A stretch of DNA of 64,000 nt, from the NCBI GenBank assembly GCA_035650215.1, contig DASRIC010000040.1, positions 1 to 64,000 of the forward strand, given 5' to 3'. Below, piece by piece: positions 25,809 to 35,838 of the stretch. A program made the position numbers and the translations under genes. The notes beneath the pieces were generated by a model, which was given only the letters and a program-made list of their open reading frames with translations, was not told the DNA's origin and did no database searches. Origin of the DNA: JACVRW01 sp035650215 (GTDB lineage: Bacteria > Actinomycetota > Thermoleophilia > Solirubrobacterales > Thermoleophilaceae). Every line of letters begins with the position of its first letter. Position 1 is the first letter of the stretch.

Positions 25809-26543
25809 TCAGGCCCGGCGCTCGAGCACGGAGATCACATCGGCGAAGGCCGAGAGGTCGTGGCGCCCCTCGGACCACGAGCGGACCTGGCGCCGCACGT
25901 CGAGGCCGTGCTCCTCGGCGAGCGCCGCGAACAGGCCGGCGCTCATCGGCGAGCGCCAGCCGCGCCGGCTCGGCAACGCGCCGCGGTTACGCCCGTCGGC
26001 GTGGTGGATCGCGGCGGTGCCGCCCGGGCGCAACACGCGGGCGATCTCCGCGAGGTAGCCCGCCTGGTCGAGCGGCGCCACGTGCACGAAGACGTCGAAG
26101 GACCAGACGGCGTCGATGCTCGCGTCCGCAACTCCCGGCAGGTCGCTGCCCGACGAACGCACGTAGCTCACGTGGGCGAGGTCGCCGAGCCGCTCGCGGC
26201 AGACCTCGAGCACCCGCGGTGTCACGTCGACGAGCACCAGCCGCTCCGCCCGCGGAGCGAGCACGACGCTCCAGCGGCCGGCGCCCGGCCCGATCTCGAG
26301 CACGCTCGCGCCCTCGGGAATCAGGTCGAGCAGCACCTCGTCGACGAGCGACTGCTTCCACTCGGGAGAGACCGACCACTCCTCCCCGCCCTCGCCCCAG
26401 TCCCAGCCCCTCCAGCGCTCCTCGTTGTCGCGCGCGGAGTTGCCCTTCCACGCACGGTGAGCAGGCCCGAGCACACCGCGCGCCTGCTCGCGCTCGAGCC
26501 GCAGATCGCGGAACCTCTCGACGGCGCGGCGGGCGAGCGACAC
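25809..26543 (-). CDS. Class I SAM-dependent methyltransferase
   Basis: 244 residues. Motif I is VLEIGPGAGRWSVVLA, an acidic residue follows at LVLVDVT, and the Asp-rich motif IV is DAVWSFDVFVHV. VLRPGGTAAIHHADG is the usual post-motif loop. The N-terminal 50 residues (NSARDNEERWRGWDWGEGGE) are Trp-rich and may form a substrate lid. Acceptor unknown. It lies 16 nt upstream of psuG on the same strand and could be part of that operon. Confidence 0.82.
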   Translation of the reverse strand: MSLARRAVERFRDLRLEREQARGVLGPAHRAWKGNSARDNEERWRGWDWGEGGEEWSVSPEWKQSLVDEVLLDLIPEGASVLEIGPGAGRWSVVLAPRAERLVLVDVTPRVLEVCRERLGDLAHVSYVRSSGSDLPGVADASIDAVWSFDVFVHVAPLDQAGYLAEIARVLRPGGTAAIHHADGRNRGALPSRRGWRSPMSAGLFAALAEEHGLDVRRQVRSWSEGRHDLSAFADVISVLERRA

Positions 26544-26555
26544 GGGGCTCCGAGG

Positions 26556-27179
26556 CTAGCCGCCGGGCGGGCGCAGGAGGGCGGCGGCGAGCTGGTCCGC
26601 CACCCAGCGCTCGTACGCCTCGGGCTTCCAGCCCCGGTCGCGAACCAGTGCGAGATAGGTTCGCTCGCTGGCGAGCGTCCAGATGGAGTCCGCCGCCCTG
26701 CGAGCTCCCAGCCCGTGCTTCAGCTGCCTGTCGTGATGGAGGCCGCGCGCCAACCGGCTCTGCGTCTCGAAACGCCGCCGGTCGTGCTCGCGGAGCATCT
26801 CGGCGGCCTCCGGATCGCCGCCGGCGGCGGCTTCGAGCTGGGCGAAGATGCCCGCCTCGCGGTCGCAGATCTCGCGGTGGATGCGAGCGAACAGCCGCAG
26901 CCGGCGCCGCGGATCGGGCTCCCGGTCCAGCGCCAGCCAGGGCTCACGAGCCGCGAGCGGGGCCGAGCCGGCGTCTCCTCTCACCGTCAGGTCGATCACC
27001 CCTCGCAGGATGTTCGCCTTGCTCCGCATGCTCGCGTAGACGGTGGGCACGGCCACCCCGGCGTGCTCGGCAATCGAGGCAATCGACGTGCCCGCGTAGC
27101 CCTCGGTAGCGAACAGGTGCGCGCCGGCCTCCACGATCCGCCGGCGAGTCTCGTCTGCCTGACGCGCGCGGTTGGCCAT
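26556..27179 (-). CDS. TetR-family transcriptional regulator
   Basis: 207 residues from ATG 27179, which has GAGGCG upstream. The N-terminal TetR helix-turn-helix reads TRRRIVEAGAHLFATEGYAG and TSIASIAEHAGVAVPTVYAS. The C-terminal ligand domain is not specific. It is divergent from the cupin gene at 27241, and the 61-nt gap holds an AT-rich inverted repeat that is the likely operator. Confidence 0.88.
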   Translation of the reverse strand: MANRARQADETRRRIVEAGAHLFATEGYAGTSIASIAEHAGVAVPTVYASMRSKANILRGVIDLTVRGDAGSAPLAAREPWLALDREPDPRRRLRLFARIHREICDREAGIFAQLEAAAGGDPEAAEMLREHDRRRFETQSRLARGLHHDRQLKHGLGARRAADSIWTLASERTYLALVRDRGWKPEAYERWVADQLAAALLRPPGG

Positions 27180-27206
27180 CTCGTATCGCCTCACTCGACT
27201 AATGAG

Positions 27207-27220
27207 TATAGTGTACTATA
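27207..27220. promoter_or_regulatory. Putative TetR operator between tetR and cupin gene
   Basis: TATAGT-GT-ACTATA: perfect 6-bp arms with a 2-nt spacer, in a 40-nt AT-rich island. It lies 9 nt before the GGAGG ribosome binding site of the cupin gene and 27 nt from the TetR ATG, so one bound repressor could block both promoters. Confidence 0.6.
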
Positions 27221-27240
27221 TCGAATATGGAGGACTACAC

Positions 27241-27693
27241 ATGAGCACACACGCGACGGCTTCTCCCTACCGGCTGGACAGCGGGGACGGCGAGCATCTG
27301 CGGTTCGGCGAGGTGGAGGTGCTGATCAAGGCGTCGGCCGAGTCGACGGGCGGCGCCTTCACGGTCTTCGAGGAGAACGAGCCGGTGGACACCCCCCTGC
27401 ACGTCCACGAGTCGGAGGACGAGCTCTTCTACGTGCTCGAAGGGGAGCACCGGATCCAGGTCGGCGACGAGGAGCTCCGAGCGGGCCCGGGTGACATGGT
27501 GTTCGCCCCCCGCGGCGTTCCGCACTCCCAGCGACGGGTGATCCCCCGTGTGGGCAAGCTGCTCGTGCTCACCTCGCCCGCGGGGTTCGAGGGTTTCTTT
27601 CGCGAGCTCGCCGCCGCCGAGAGCGCGGGCGCCCTCGGCCCGGAGGCCTACGAGAGCGCCTCTCGGAACTACGGCGTGACCTGGCTCGAGTAG
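27241..27693 (+). CDS. Cupin-domain protein
   Basis: 150 residues. One cupin barrel: motif 1 PLHVHESEDELFYVLEGE has the metal-binding His-x-His and Glu, and motif 2 is PGDMVFAPRGVPHSQRR with the last His. Similar proteins are dioxygenase-like or sugar-binding cupins. A strong GGAGG lies 7 nt before the ATG. Likely repressed by the divergent TetR protein; its substrate may also be that regulator's inducer, which is inference. Confidence 0.85.
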   Translation: MSTHATASPYRLDSGDGEHLRFGEVEVLIKASAESTGGAFTVFEENEPVDTPLHVHESEDELFYVLEGEHRIQVGDEELRAGPGDMVFAPRGVPHSQRRVIPRVGKLLVLTSPAGFEGFFRELAAAESAGALGPEAYESASRNYGVTWLE

Positions 27694-27698
27694 CGCGC

Positions 27699-28967
27699 CT
27701 ACGACTCGCGCTTCTCGGTCTCGACCAGCACCGAGAAGCCCTCCGCCCGCGCGGCGTCGACGATGTCACGGCTGTTGTCGGCCCCGCGGGTCTGGAGCAC
27801 GAGCTGGATCGCCGTCTCGCGCACGTGCAGATCGATGCCGTCGCGAAGGTGCTCCACGTCGACCACGTTGCCGCCGTGGTCGGCCACGATCCGCAGGAGC
27901 GACGCGAGCGCCCCCGGCCGGTCGGGAACCACCGTGGAGAGCACCATGCGGCGACCGGCCGCCGTCTCGCCGAGGCGGATGCATTCGGAGAGGAGCGAGG
28001 CGTCCACGTTACCCCCCGAGAGCACGGCGCACACCTCGCCCTCCTCGGGAGCGCTCACGCGGCCTGTCATGAGTGCCGCCACCGCCACGGCGCCGGCGCC
28101 CTCCACCACGAGCTTGGAGCGCTCGAGCAGGAGCACCATCGCCTGCGCCACCTGATCGTCCGACACGGTGACGACCTCGTCCACGTAGCGCTCCACCATC
28201 GGGAGCGTGAAGTCGCCGGGCCGCTTGACGGCGATCCCGTCGCAGATCGTGTTGGCCGAGCGCGCGAACACCGGGCGGCGGGCGGCGAGCGAGTCGATGT
28301 AGGGCGCGCACCCCTCCGCCTGCACGCCGATGATCCGGGCGTCGGGCAGCTCGCTCGCCGCGGCCAGGCCGACGCCGGCCGCCAGGCCGCCGCCGCCGAG
28401 CGGCACCACGATCAGGCGTGTGGCCGGCGCCTGCCGGGCGATCTCGAGCCCGACCGTGCCCTGCCCGGCCACCACGAGCGGCTGGTCGAAGGCGTGCACG
28501 ATGGTCATCCCCTCGCGCTCGGCGACCCTGCGCACCTCCGCGCCCGCCTCGTCGTAGCCGCCCGGCACGAGGCGCACCTCGCCCCCGTACTGCCGGACCG
28601 CGGCCACCTTGGCGAGCGGCGCCTGCTCGGGCATCACGAGCAGCGCGTGCGCCCCGGCCTCGCGCGCGGCGAACGCCACCGCCTGCGCGTGGTTGCCAGC
28701 GCTCGCGGCCACCACACCGGCCTCCAGCGCCTCGGGCGAAAGCCGCCGGATCGTGTTCGTCGCTCCCCGCGCCTTGAAGGATCCGGTGAGCTGGAGGTTC
28801 TCGGCCTTCAGCTGCACGCGCGTACCGATGCGCCTCGAGAGCTCGCCCGAAGGGAGCATCGGCGTCTCGCGCACGCGGCCACGGAGCAGGCGCCCGGCCT
28901 CCTCGACATCGGCGTGGGTCACGGCTTCAGGTGCTATCGCCACCGTGCGTGAAATTATCCGCTGCAT
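27699..28967 (-). CDS. ilvA: Threonine dehydratase (PLP-dependent) with C-terminal ACT domain
   Basis: 422 residues. Deaminates threonine to 2-oxobutanoate. The PLP lysine lies in LTGSFKARGAT, the phosphate-binding Gly loop is VVPLGGGGLAAGVG, and AASAGNHAQAVA is the substrate Asn loop. The C-terminal about 80 residues (RMVLSTVVPDRPGALASLLR...) form one ACT-like domain, as in the shorter catabolic/TdcB-like actinobacterial enzymes rather than the two-ACT biosynthetic form. The ATG at 28967 overlaps the CRP-like gene start on the other strand; GTG 28943 is an alternative. Confidence 0.9.
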   Translation of the reverse strand: MQRIISRTVAIAPEAVTHADVEEAGRLLRGRVRETPMLPSGELSRRIGTRVQLKAENLQLTGSFKARGATNTIRRLSPEALEAGVVAASAGNHAQAVAFAAREAGAHALLVMPEQAPLAKVAAVRQYGGEVRLVPGGYDEAGAEVRRVAEREGMTIVHAFDQPLVVAGQGTVGLEIARQAPATRLIVVPLGGGGLAAGVGLAAASELPDARIIGVQAEGCAPYIDSLAARRPVFARSANTICDGIAVKRPGDFTLPMVERYVDEVVTVSDDQVAQAMVLLLERSKLVVEGAGAVAVAALMTGRVSAPEEGEVCAVLSGGNVDASLLSECIRLGETAAGRRMVLSTVVPDRPGALASLLRIVADHGGNVVDVEHLRDGIDLHVRETAIQLVLQTRGADNSRDIVDAARAEGFSVLVETEKRES

Positions 28968-29658
28968 GTCCAATGGGGAGGAGACCGCTCGCCTCCTGGC
29001 GCATACCGAGGTCTTCAGCGGCCTCGAGGAGCGCGAGCTGGTCGAGGTGGCCCAGGTGGCCGTGCCAAGGAACTGGAATCGCGGGGAGGTGATCTTCCGC
29101 GAAGGGGACAACGGCGACACCTGCTACCTGCTGCGCTCGGGCGCCGTGGTGCTGACGAGAGAGCACCAGGACGGGCGCATGGTGGCCCTCGCCGAGCTGC
29201 GCGCCGGCGCGCTGTTCGGCGAGCTGGCCATGTTCCGCGGCGAGACGCGCTCGGCCACCGCGGAGGCGATCGAGGCCACCGCGGCCGTGGCCCTGCTCGC
29301 CGGCGACATGCAGCGGCTGATCAGGCGCAACTCCGCCCTCGCGCTCAAGCTGCTCGCCGCGCTCGCGGAACGCGTGAGCCGGACGAACGAGCGGCTCCTC
29401 CAGCAGTCGTTCCAGACCGTGGCAGGTCGCGTCGCGAGCGCCGTGCTCGCCCAGGTGGTCGCCCGCCAGGCCGAGGGGGCGCCCGAGGGCGACGTGCTGA
29501 TTCGCTCCACCCAGGCGGAGATCGCAAACCTTGCGGGCACCTCGCGAGAGAGCGCGAGCCGCTTCCTTGCCACGCTCGAGCGGGCGGGCGTGGTCACCCT
29601 CGGCCGCGGGAAGGTCACCGTTCATGAGCCTGAGAGGCTCAGGAACTACATCCACTGA
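28966..29658 (+). CDS. CRP/FNR-family transcriptional regulator
   Basis: 230 residues: a cyclic-nucleotide-binding barrel (VIFREGDNGDTCYLLRSGAV, GALFGELAMFRGETRSATAE) joined by a long helix to a winged helix (TQAEIANLAGTSRESASRFL). The phosphate-binding cassette reads FGELAMFRGETRSA, with Glu and Arg placed as in cAMP-binding CRP, so a cyclic nucleotide ligand is plausible. Diverges from ilvA with overlapping start codons. Its 3' end overlaps the PIMT gene by 35 nt. Confidence 0.87.
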   Translation: MSNGEETARLLAHTEVFSGLEERELVEVAQVAVPRNWNRGEVIFREGDNGDTCYLLRSGAVVLTREHQDGRMVALAELRAGALFGELAMFRGETRSATAEAIEATAAVALLAGDMQRLIRRNSALALKLLAALAERVSRTNERLLQQSFQTVAGRVASAVLAQVVARQAEGAPEGDVLIRSTQAEIANLAGTSRESASRFLATLERAGVVTLGRGKVTVHEPERLRNYIH

Positions 29659-30259
29659 TCGCGAGCGCATGGTCGAGCGCCAGCTGCGCGGGCGCGGGAT
29701 CGAGGATCCGCGCGTGCTGGCGGCGATGACCGAGGTCCCGCGCGAGCTGTTCCTCCCCGAGGACCGGCGCCGGCGCGCCTACCGCGACGGCGCGGTGCGG
29801 ATCGGCGAGGGCCAGACGATGTCCCAGCCCTGGATCGTGGCGTGCATGGCCCAGCTGCTCGAGCTCTCGGGAGAGGAGCGCGTGCTCGAGGTGGGCACCG
29901 GCTCGGGCTATGCCGCAGCGGTGCTCTCGCGGCTGTGCCGCGAGGTGGTCACGATCGAGCGCTTCGACACCCTCGCCGAGGCGGCCGCCGGCGCGCTCGA
30001 CCAGCTCGGCTACGCCAATGTCGAGGTGCGCGTGGGGGACGGCACGCGCGGGGCGCCCGAGCGCGCTCCGTTCGGGGGCATCTCGGTCACGGCCGCCGCG
30101 CACGACCAGCCGCCGCCGGCACTCTTCGACCAGCTCGCGCCGGGAGCCGCCCTCGTCTGCCCGGTGGAGAGGGGCAGGCGGGAGCTCCTGATGCGCTTCC
30201 GCGACGGGCAGGAGGAGGCGGTCACCGGCGTTCGCTTCGTGCCTCTCGTGAGCCCGTGA
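29624..30259 (+). CDS. pcm: Protein-L-isoaspartate O-methyltransferase
   Basis: 211 residues. Methylates isoaspartyl residues in aged proteins. Motif I is VLEVGTGSGYAAAVL, VVTIERFDTLAEAA follows, and VRVGDGTRG and GGISVTAAA match the family's later motifs; QTMSQPWIVA is the substrate loop. ATG 29624 has AAGGT upstream; ATG 29669 is also possible. It is coupled by GTGA to the following Nudix gene. Confidence 0.87.
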   Translation: MSLRGSGTTSTDRERMVERQLRGRGIEDPRVLAAMTEVPRELFLPEDRRRRAYRDGAVRIGEGQTMSQPWIVACMAQLLELSGEERVLEVGTGSGYAAAVLSRLCREVVTIERFDTLAEAAAGALDQLGYANVEVRVGDGTRGAPERAPFGGISVTAAAHDQPPPALFDQLAPGAALVCPVERGRRELLMRFRDGQEEAVTGVRFVPLVSP

Positions 30260-30675
30260 TCCACGAGTTCTCGGCAGGCGGGCTCGTGATCCGCGACTTC
30301 GACGGCAGGCCGCACCTGGCCGTCGTGCGCGTGCGCGACCAGATTCTCGCCCTCCCGAAGGGCCACCCGGAGCCCGGCGAGTCGGTGCAGGAGGCCGCAA
30401 TGCGCGAGGTGCGCGAGGAGACCGGCCTCGAGACGGAGCCGCTCGGGAAGCTGGGGGACATTCGCTACTCGTACGCGCGCGACGGCGAGCGCGTGCTCAA
30501 GGTCGTGAGCTTCTTCCTGCTCGGCTACCGCTCCGGAGACGTCCGCGACCACGATCACGAGGTGGAGGAGGCGCTCTGGATCCCGCTCGACGAGGCCGGC
30601 GCGAGGCTGGCCTACAAGGGCGAGCGCGAGATGGCCGCCGCGGCGCTGGCGGCCCGGTCGGTCGAAGGCCGGTAG
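30256..30675 (+). CDS. Nudix hydrolase
   Basis: 139 residues, a single Nudix domain. The box G-x5-E-x7-REUXEEXGU is intact: GHPEPGESVQEAAMREVREE followed by TGL. The substrate is some nucleoside-diphosphate-linked compound; it cannot be named. The N-terminus SAGGLVIRDFDGRPHLAVVR resembles the diadenosine-polyphosphate/MutT-like actinobacterial group. The GTG start overlaps the pcm stop. Confidence 0.9.
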   Translation: MIHEFSAGGLVIRDFDGRPHLAVVRVRDQILALPKGHPEPGESVQEAAMREVREETGLETEPLGKLGDIRYSYARDGERVLKVVSFFLLGYRSGDVRDHDHEVEEALWIPLDEAGARLAYKGEREMAAAALAARSVEGR

Positions 30676-30687
30676 GCTGCCCGCGTC

Positions 30688-31086
30688 GTGTTCGTCCTCA
30701 ACTTCTACTCGCCGGTCTTCATCGACCAGCTCAAGCGCGGTCGTAAGACCGCGACCATCCGGCTGGGCGACAAGGGCAAGAAGTACCGCAAGGGCGAGGT
30801 GGTGCTCGTGACGGTCGGCTTCCAGCACGCCCCGCGCGAGAAGATCTTCGAGGCCGTGATCGACTCCGTCGAGGTCAAGCAGGTCCAGGACCTCTCGCGA
30901 CGCGACATCGAGCACGATAACCCGGAGTTCCGCCGCATCGACGAGATGGTGCACTTCCTCGAGCAGATCTACGGCCGCAAGGTCGAGATGGACGACGCCG
31001 TGACGGTCGTGCGCTTCTCCCAGATCTCTGACCGCCCGTCCGACATCCGCGAGCGAATGCGGCCAGACGCGCCGGCCCAGAACTAG
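30688..31086 (+). CDS. ASCH/PUA-like domain protein
   Basis: 132 residues. FYSPVFIDQLKRGRKTATIRLGD fits the ASCH fold, with the GRKTATIR segment as the characteristic Lys/Arg-lined pocket, followed by a beta-rich body (VVLVTVGF, FEAVIDSVEVKQV). ASCH proteins are thought to bind RNA or nucleotides. It follows the Nudix gene after 12 nt and is probably cotranscribed. GTG start. Confidence 0.8.
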   Translation: MFVLNFYSPVFIDQLKRGRKTATIRLGDKGKKYRKGEVVLVTVGFQHAPREKIFEAVIDSVEVKQVQDLSRRDIEHDNPEFRRIDEMVHFLEQIYGRKVEMDDAVTVVRFSQISDRPSDIRERMRPDAPAQN

Positions 31087-31118
31087 CCGATCGCCTAGCG
31101 GGCGGCGATCCCTGGTTT

Positions 31119-31143
31119 TGGCACTCTAGGTGCTAGAGTGCCA
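31119..31143. promoter_or_regulatory. CIRCE operator 1 upstream of groES
   Basis: TGGCACTC-N9-GAGTGCCA with perfect 8-bp arms, matching the HrcA-binding CIRCE consensus (GCACTC-N9-GAGTGC core). It implies heat-inducible release of HrcA repression of groES-groEL. hrcA itself is not in the window. Confidence 0.95.
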
Positions 31144-31147
31144 CGTC

Positions 31148-31170
31148 GGCACTCTCACGCTGAGAGTGCC
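31148..31170. promoter_or_regulatory. CIRCE operator 2 upstream of groES
   Basis: GGCACTC-N9-GAGTGCC with perfect 7-bp arms, centred 28 bp downstream of the first copy. Two HrcA sites in tandem are expected to give tight repression. The groES ATG is 33 nt further on, after GGAGG. Confidence 0.95.
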
Positions 31171-31202
31171 AGGGACTGGCAAGTTTTCGATGGAGGTAGC
31201 CC

Positions 31203-31496
31203 ATGAATCTCAAGCCTCTAGGTGATCGCCTGATCGTTCAGGCCATCGACGAGGAGGAGACCACCGCAAGCGGCATCGTCCTTCCCGACACCGCCAAGGA
31301 GAAGCCGCAGCGCGGCAAGGTCCTGGCTGTGGGCGAGGGTAAGTGGGACGAGGATGGCGAGAAGCGCATCCCGCTCGACGTCGCCGAGGGCGACGAGGTC
31401 TTGTATTCGAAGTACGGCGGCACCGAGGTCCAGGTCGAGGGTGACGATCTCCTCGTCCTGCGGGAGTCGGACGTGCTCGCCAAGGTCGCCGGCTAA
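31203..31496 (+). CDS. groS: Co-chaperonin GroES
   Basis: 97 residues. Heptameric lid of the GroEL chamber. The N-terminus LKPLGDRLIVQAIDEEETTA and the mobile-loop segment ASGIVLPDTAKEKPQRGKV are canonical, and EGDEVLYSKYGGTEV lies in the C-terminal half. First gene of groES-groEL behind two CIRCE operators. Confidence 0.98.
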   Translation: MNLKPLGDRLIVQAIDEEETTASGIVLPDTAKEKPQRGKVLAVGEGKWDEDGEKRIPLDVAEGDEVLYSKYGGTEVQVEGDDLLVLRESDVLAKVAG

Positions 31497-31514
31497 GCAG
31501 GAGGAACCAGGCAT

Positions 31515-33143
<1,629 letters not shown>

Positions 33144-33171
33144 CGACGTCGCTCCAGCACTGCCGTACTTG

Positions 33172-33202
33172 GAGGGCCCGGCATATGCCGGGCCCTCTCT
33201 TT
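33172..33202 (+). terminator. Rho-independent terminator of groES-groEL
   Basis: A perfect 26-bp palindrome (13-bp arms, GAGGGCCCGGCAT and its complement, 33172-33197) followed by TCTTT. It lies 28 nt after the groEL stop. Confidence 0.9.
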
Positions 33203-33798
33203 ACCCGCCGTCACGCTCGCGGCCACCACGCTGGCGAGCAGCATGATCCTGGTCGACCAGACGGCGGTGCCGCTCGCCACCCCGGACGTGATCGGCGACC
33301 TGGGCGGCGCGACCTCCGACGGCCAGTGGATCCTCACGGCGAACATCCTTCCGCTGGCCGCGCTGATGGTCCTCGGCGGGCGCCTCGGCGATCTGCTCGG
33401 CCTGCGGCGTGTGTTCATCGCCGGCGCGGCGATCTTCACCCTCGCGACGGTCGCCGCGGGCGCCGCCCAGGACATGGTGATGTTGACCGCCGCGCGTGCC
33501 GTTCAGGGCATGGGCGCGGCGCTCATGATGCCCGTGGCGGTCGCGGGCGGACTCGGAGGTCGTCCGCGTCGCGGTCAACGACAACGTGATCGCGCACGTG
33601 CACTCCTTCGAGATCACGTTCCTGGCATCGGCGGGCATAGCGCTGTTCGGGGCGCTGGCCTGCTTCATCCTGGTTCGCCGTGAGGACCGGCTCTACGACG
33701 CGCCGGTGTTCAGTCGCCGCTCTCGCTGGTTCTGGGCGTCGGCGGGCGTCGGCCCGGGGATCACGCGCCGTCCGCCCGCGGACGCGGACGAGTCCTAG
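33203..33798 (+). pseudogene. Decayed MFS (DHA2-type) drug transporter gene
   Basis: The first part (frame running 33203-33550) encodes about four transmembrane segments of an EmrB-like transporter: MILVDQTAVPLATPDVIGDL, GGRLGDLLGLRRVFIAG and ARAVQGMGAALMMPVAVA. The frame then shifts, and the rest reads only the last helix and tail (HSFEITFLASAGIALFGALA...LVRREDRLYD). About 300 internal residues are missing, and no start codon or promoter remains because the groEL terminator abuts it. An internal deletion and 5' loss best explain this. It overlaps the end of the convergent gene by 4 nt. Confidence 0.8.
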
Positions 33799-34670
33799 CT
33801 CGCGTTTCCGAGCACGCGCGCCATCGGGAGCGGGCTGACGCCGAGCGCCTCGGCGCCCGCGCTGCCTCGGGACGTCGTCATCGGCTCCTCCATGAGCTCC
33901 GCCTCATCCCAGGTGGCGAACACGTGCGGGCCGCCGGCCAGGCGCAGCAGCCGCAACGAGGCGCGCACCACCGGGAGCGGCAGGTGGAGCAGGCGGCGGC
34001 GCCGCCCGATGGAGCGCAGAAGCACCCGCACGATGCCGTCGTAGGAGAGCGTCTGGGGCCCCGCGAGCTCCACGTCGACGCCCCCCACGCCGTCGAGCGA
34101 CGCCAGCACGCAATCAGCCACGTCCTCGGACCAGATCGGCTGAAAGGCGGCGTCGCCCGACCCGGACACCGGCACGGCGGGTAGGTAGGAGAGCCGTTCC
34201 AGCAGCGTGAGCCAGGGGTCGCCGGGAGCGTAGATGAGCGACGGGCTGACCACGGTCGCCTCCAGCCGTGAGCTGCGGACCGCCTCGACGGCGAGCGCCT
34301 TGGCGCGGAAGAAGCGCGTGCGCGAGTGGTGGCTGGCGCCCATCGCCGAGAAGAAGACGAACCGGCGCGCGCCGGCCCGCTCGGCGGCGCGCACGAGCCG
34401 CAGCGTGGCGATGGCGTTCAGCTCCTCGATCGAGGCGCGCGGCTGGTCGCGGATCGCCGCTGCCAGGTGGACCACGGTGTCGACCCCGCGGAGCGCGTTG
34501 CGAAACGACGGCGGGTCCGCCAGGTCGCCGAGCGCGATCTGGACGCGCACGCGCTGGTCCCCGAGGCGGCGGGGGTCGCGTACCAGGCAGCGCACCGGGC
34601 GCGGCTCTGCGGTGAGCCGCCGCAGGAGCGCCGTGCCGACGGTGCCCGTGGCTCCGGTGAGCAGGATCAT
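33795..34670 (-). CDS. NAD(P)-binding epimerase/NmrA-like protein (atypical SDR)
   Basis: 291 residues. The N-terminal nucleotide motif is LLTGATGTVGTALLRRL, then VVHLAAAI and FVFFSAMGAS, as in the complex I NDUFA9-like atypical short-chain dehydrogenases. The usual Tyr-x-x-x-Lys pair is not evident (FFRAKALAVEAV lies at that place), so it may bind cofactor without classic catalysis. It follows the diguanylate cyclase by 30 nt. Confidence 0.78.
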   Translation of the reverse strand: MILLTGATGTVGTALLRRLTAEPRPVRCLVRDPRRLGDQRVRVQIALGDLADPPSFRNALRGVDTVVHLAAAIRDQPRASIEELNAIATLRLVRAAERAGARRFVFFSAMGASHHSRTRFFRAKALAVEAVRSSRLEATVVSPSLIYAPGDPWLTLLERLSYLPAVPVSGSGDAAFQPIWSEDVADCVLASLDGVGGVDVELAGPQTLSYDGIVRVLLRSIGRRRRLLHLPLPVVRASLRLLRLAGGPHVFATWDEAELMEEPMTTSRGSAGAEALGVSPLPMARVLGNAS

Positions 34671-34700
34671 TCCGTGCCGCCGGCGATCACGCCGCGGAGC

Positions 34701-35795
34701 CTACGAGACGCGTGCGGCGCTCTCGTCGCCCACCAGCGCGCGCACGTCGGGAACGGGCACCAGCGGGATGCCCTCCGCGGCGGCACGAACCCTGTTGCGG
34801 CCCTCGCGCTTGGCTTCGAGCAGCGCCGAGTCGGCGGCGCGGAAGAGGCGCTCGTACATGACCTCGTGGCCCGAGCCGGTGGCCACGCCCGCGGACAGGG
34901 TGAGCTCGAGGTCGCCCGGACGCGCGTGCTCGACCGCCCGGCGCACCCGCTCGGCGATCTCCACCGCGTCGGTAACCGGGAGACCGGGCAGCAGCACGAT
35001 GAACTCCTCGCCCCCGATCCGGTACATCAGCTCGAAGCTGCGGAGCGCCTTGCGCATCTCGTAGGCCACGTCGCGCAGCACCGCGTCGCCCCGCTCGTGG
35101 CCGTGCGTGTCGTTCACCTGCTTGAAGTGGTCGAGGTCGAGCACCACGAGCGATACGGAGCCGCCGGTGAGGCGGGCCTGCTGCTCGATCTCGACGAGCC
35201 GGGATTCGAGGGCAGTCCGGTTGAGCAGGCCGGTGAGCGGGTCGAGCACGGCCCGGCCACGGTGGAGGATCTCGCCGCTCATGAGAGCGCTCGTGACCGC
35301 CGTGACACAGCCGAGCAGTGCCATCGTGGCGATCAGCGGGCTCGGATCGTCCGTCACCGCCGCGGGATCGACGGGCACCGTCGCCGCGCACAGCACGAGC
35401 GCGGTCAGGCCCGCCCCCGCCACGACCACCTCGCTACGGAAGCGGGTGGCCACGATGGCGCCCGGGATCACGAGCCAGGACAGCAGCGGCGAGGCCGGGC
35501 CACCGTCGATTGCAACGCCGAGGCCGATCACGGCGAGCACGAACAGCTGGCTGGCCGCGGCATGGACCTCGGGGTAGTGAGAGCGGCGCATGCGCCATTC
35601 GAGCGTGGCCAGGTTCACGGCCACGAGCGCGAACAGTCCCAGCGTCCACCAGCCCTGCCAGGGCGCGACCAGCACGAGGGCGGCCGCCATCGCCGCGGCG
35701 CAGAGGGTGCGCGCCCTGCGGGTGCGGGCGCCCGCCTCCGCGGCCCGCGTGCGGTCGAGCTCGGTTGGGCACAGGAAGCGGCTGAGCCACTTCAT
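34701..35795 (-). CDS. Membrane-bound GGDEF diguanylate cyclase
   Basis: 364 residues. Five or six transmembrane helices fill residues about 30-190 (for example LCAAAMAAALVLVAPWQGWW), followed by a GGDEF domain: DPLTGLLNRTALE, LDLDHFKQVNDTHGH, YRIGGEEFIVLLPG. The active-site GGEEF is intact, so c-di-GMP synthesis is expected. The inhibitory I-site is RSFE instead of RxxD, so product inhibition may be weak. The sensory input of the membrane part is unknown. Confidence 0.88.
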   Translation of the reverse strand: MKWLSRFLCPTELDRTRAAEAGARTRRARTLCAAAMAAALVLVAPWQGWWTLGLFALVAVNLATLEWRMRRSHYPEVHAAASQLFVLAVIGLGVAIDGGPASPLLSWLVIPGAIVATRFRSEVVVAGAGLTALVLCAATVPVDPAAVTDDPSPLIATMALLGCVTAVTSALMSGEILHRGRAVLDPLTGLLNRTALESRLVEIEQQARLTGGSVSLVVLDLDHFKQVNDTHGHERGDAVLRDVAYEMRKALRSFELMYRIGGEEFIVLLPGLPVTDAVEIAERVRRAVEHARPGDLELTLSAGVATGSGHEVMYERLFRAADSALLEAKREGRNRVRAAAEGIPLVPVPDVRALVGDESAARVS

Positions 35796-35838
35796 GTTCA
35801 GCTTGTCGGCACGGCGCCGGCGCGCTTGAGCGCCGGGA

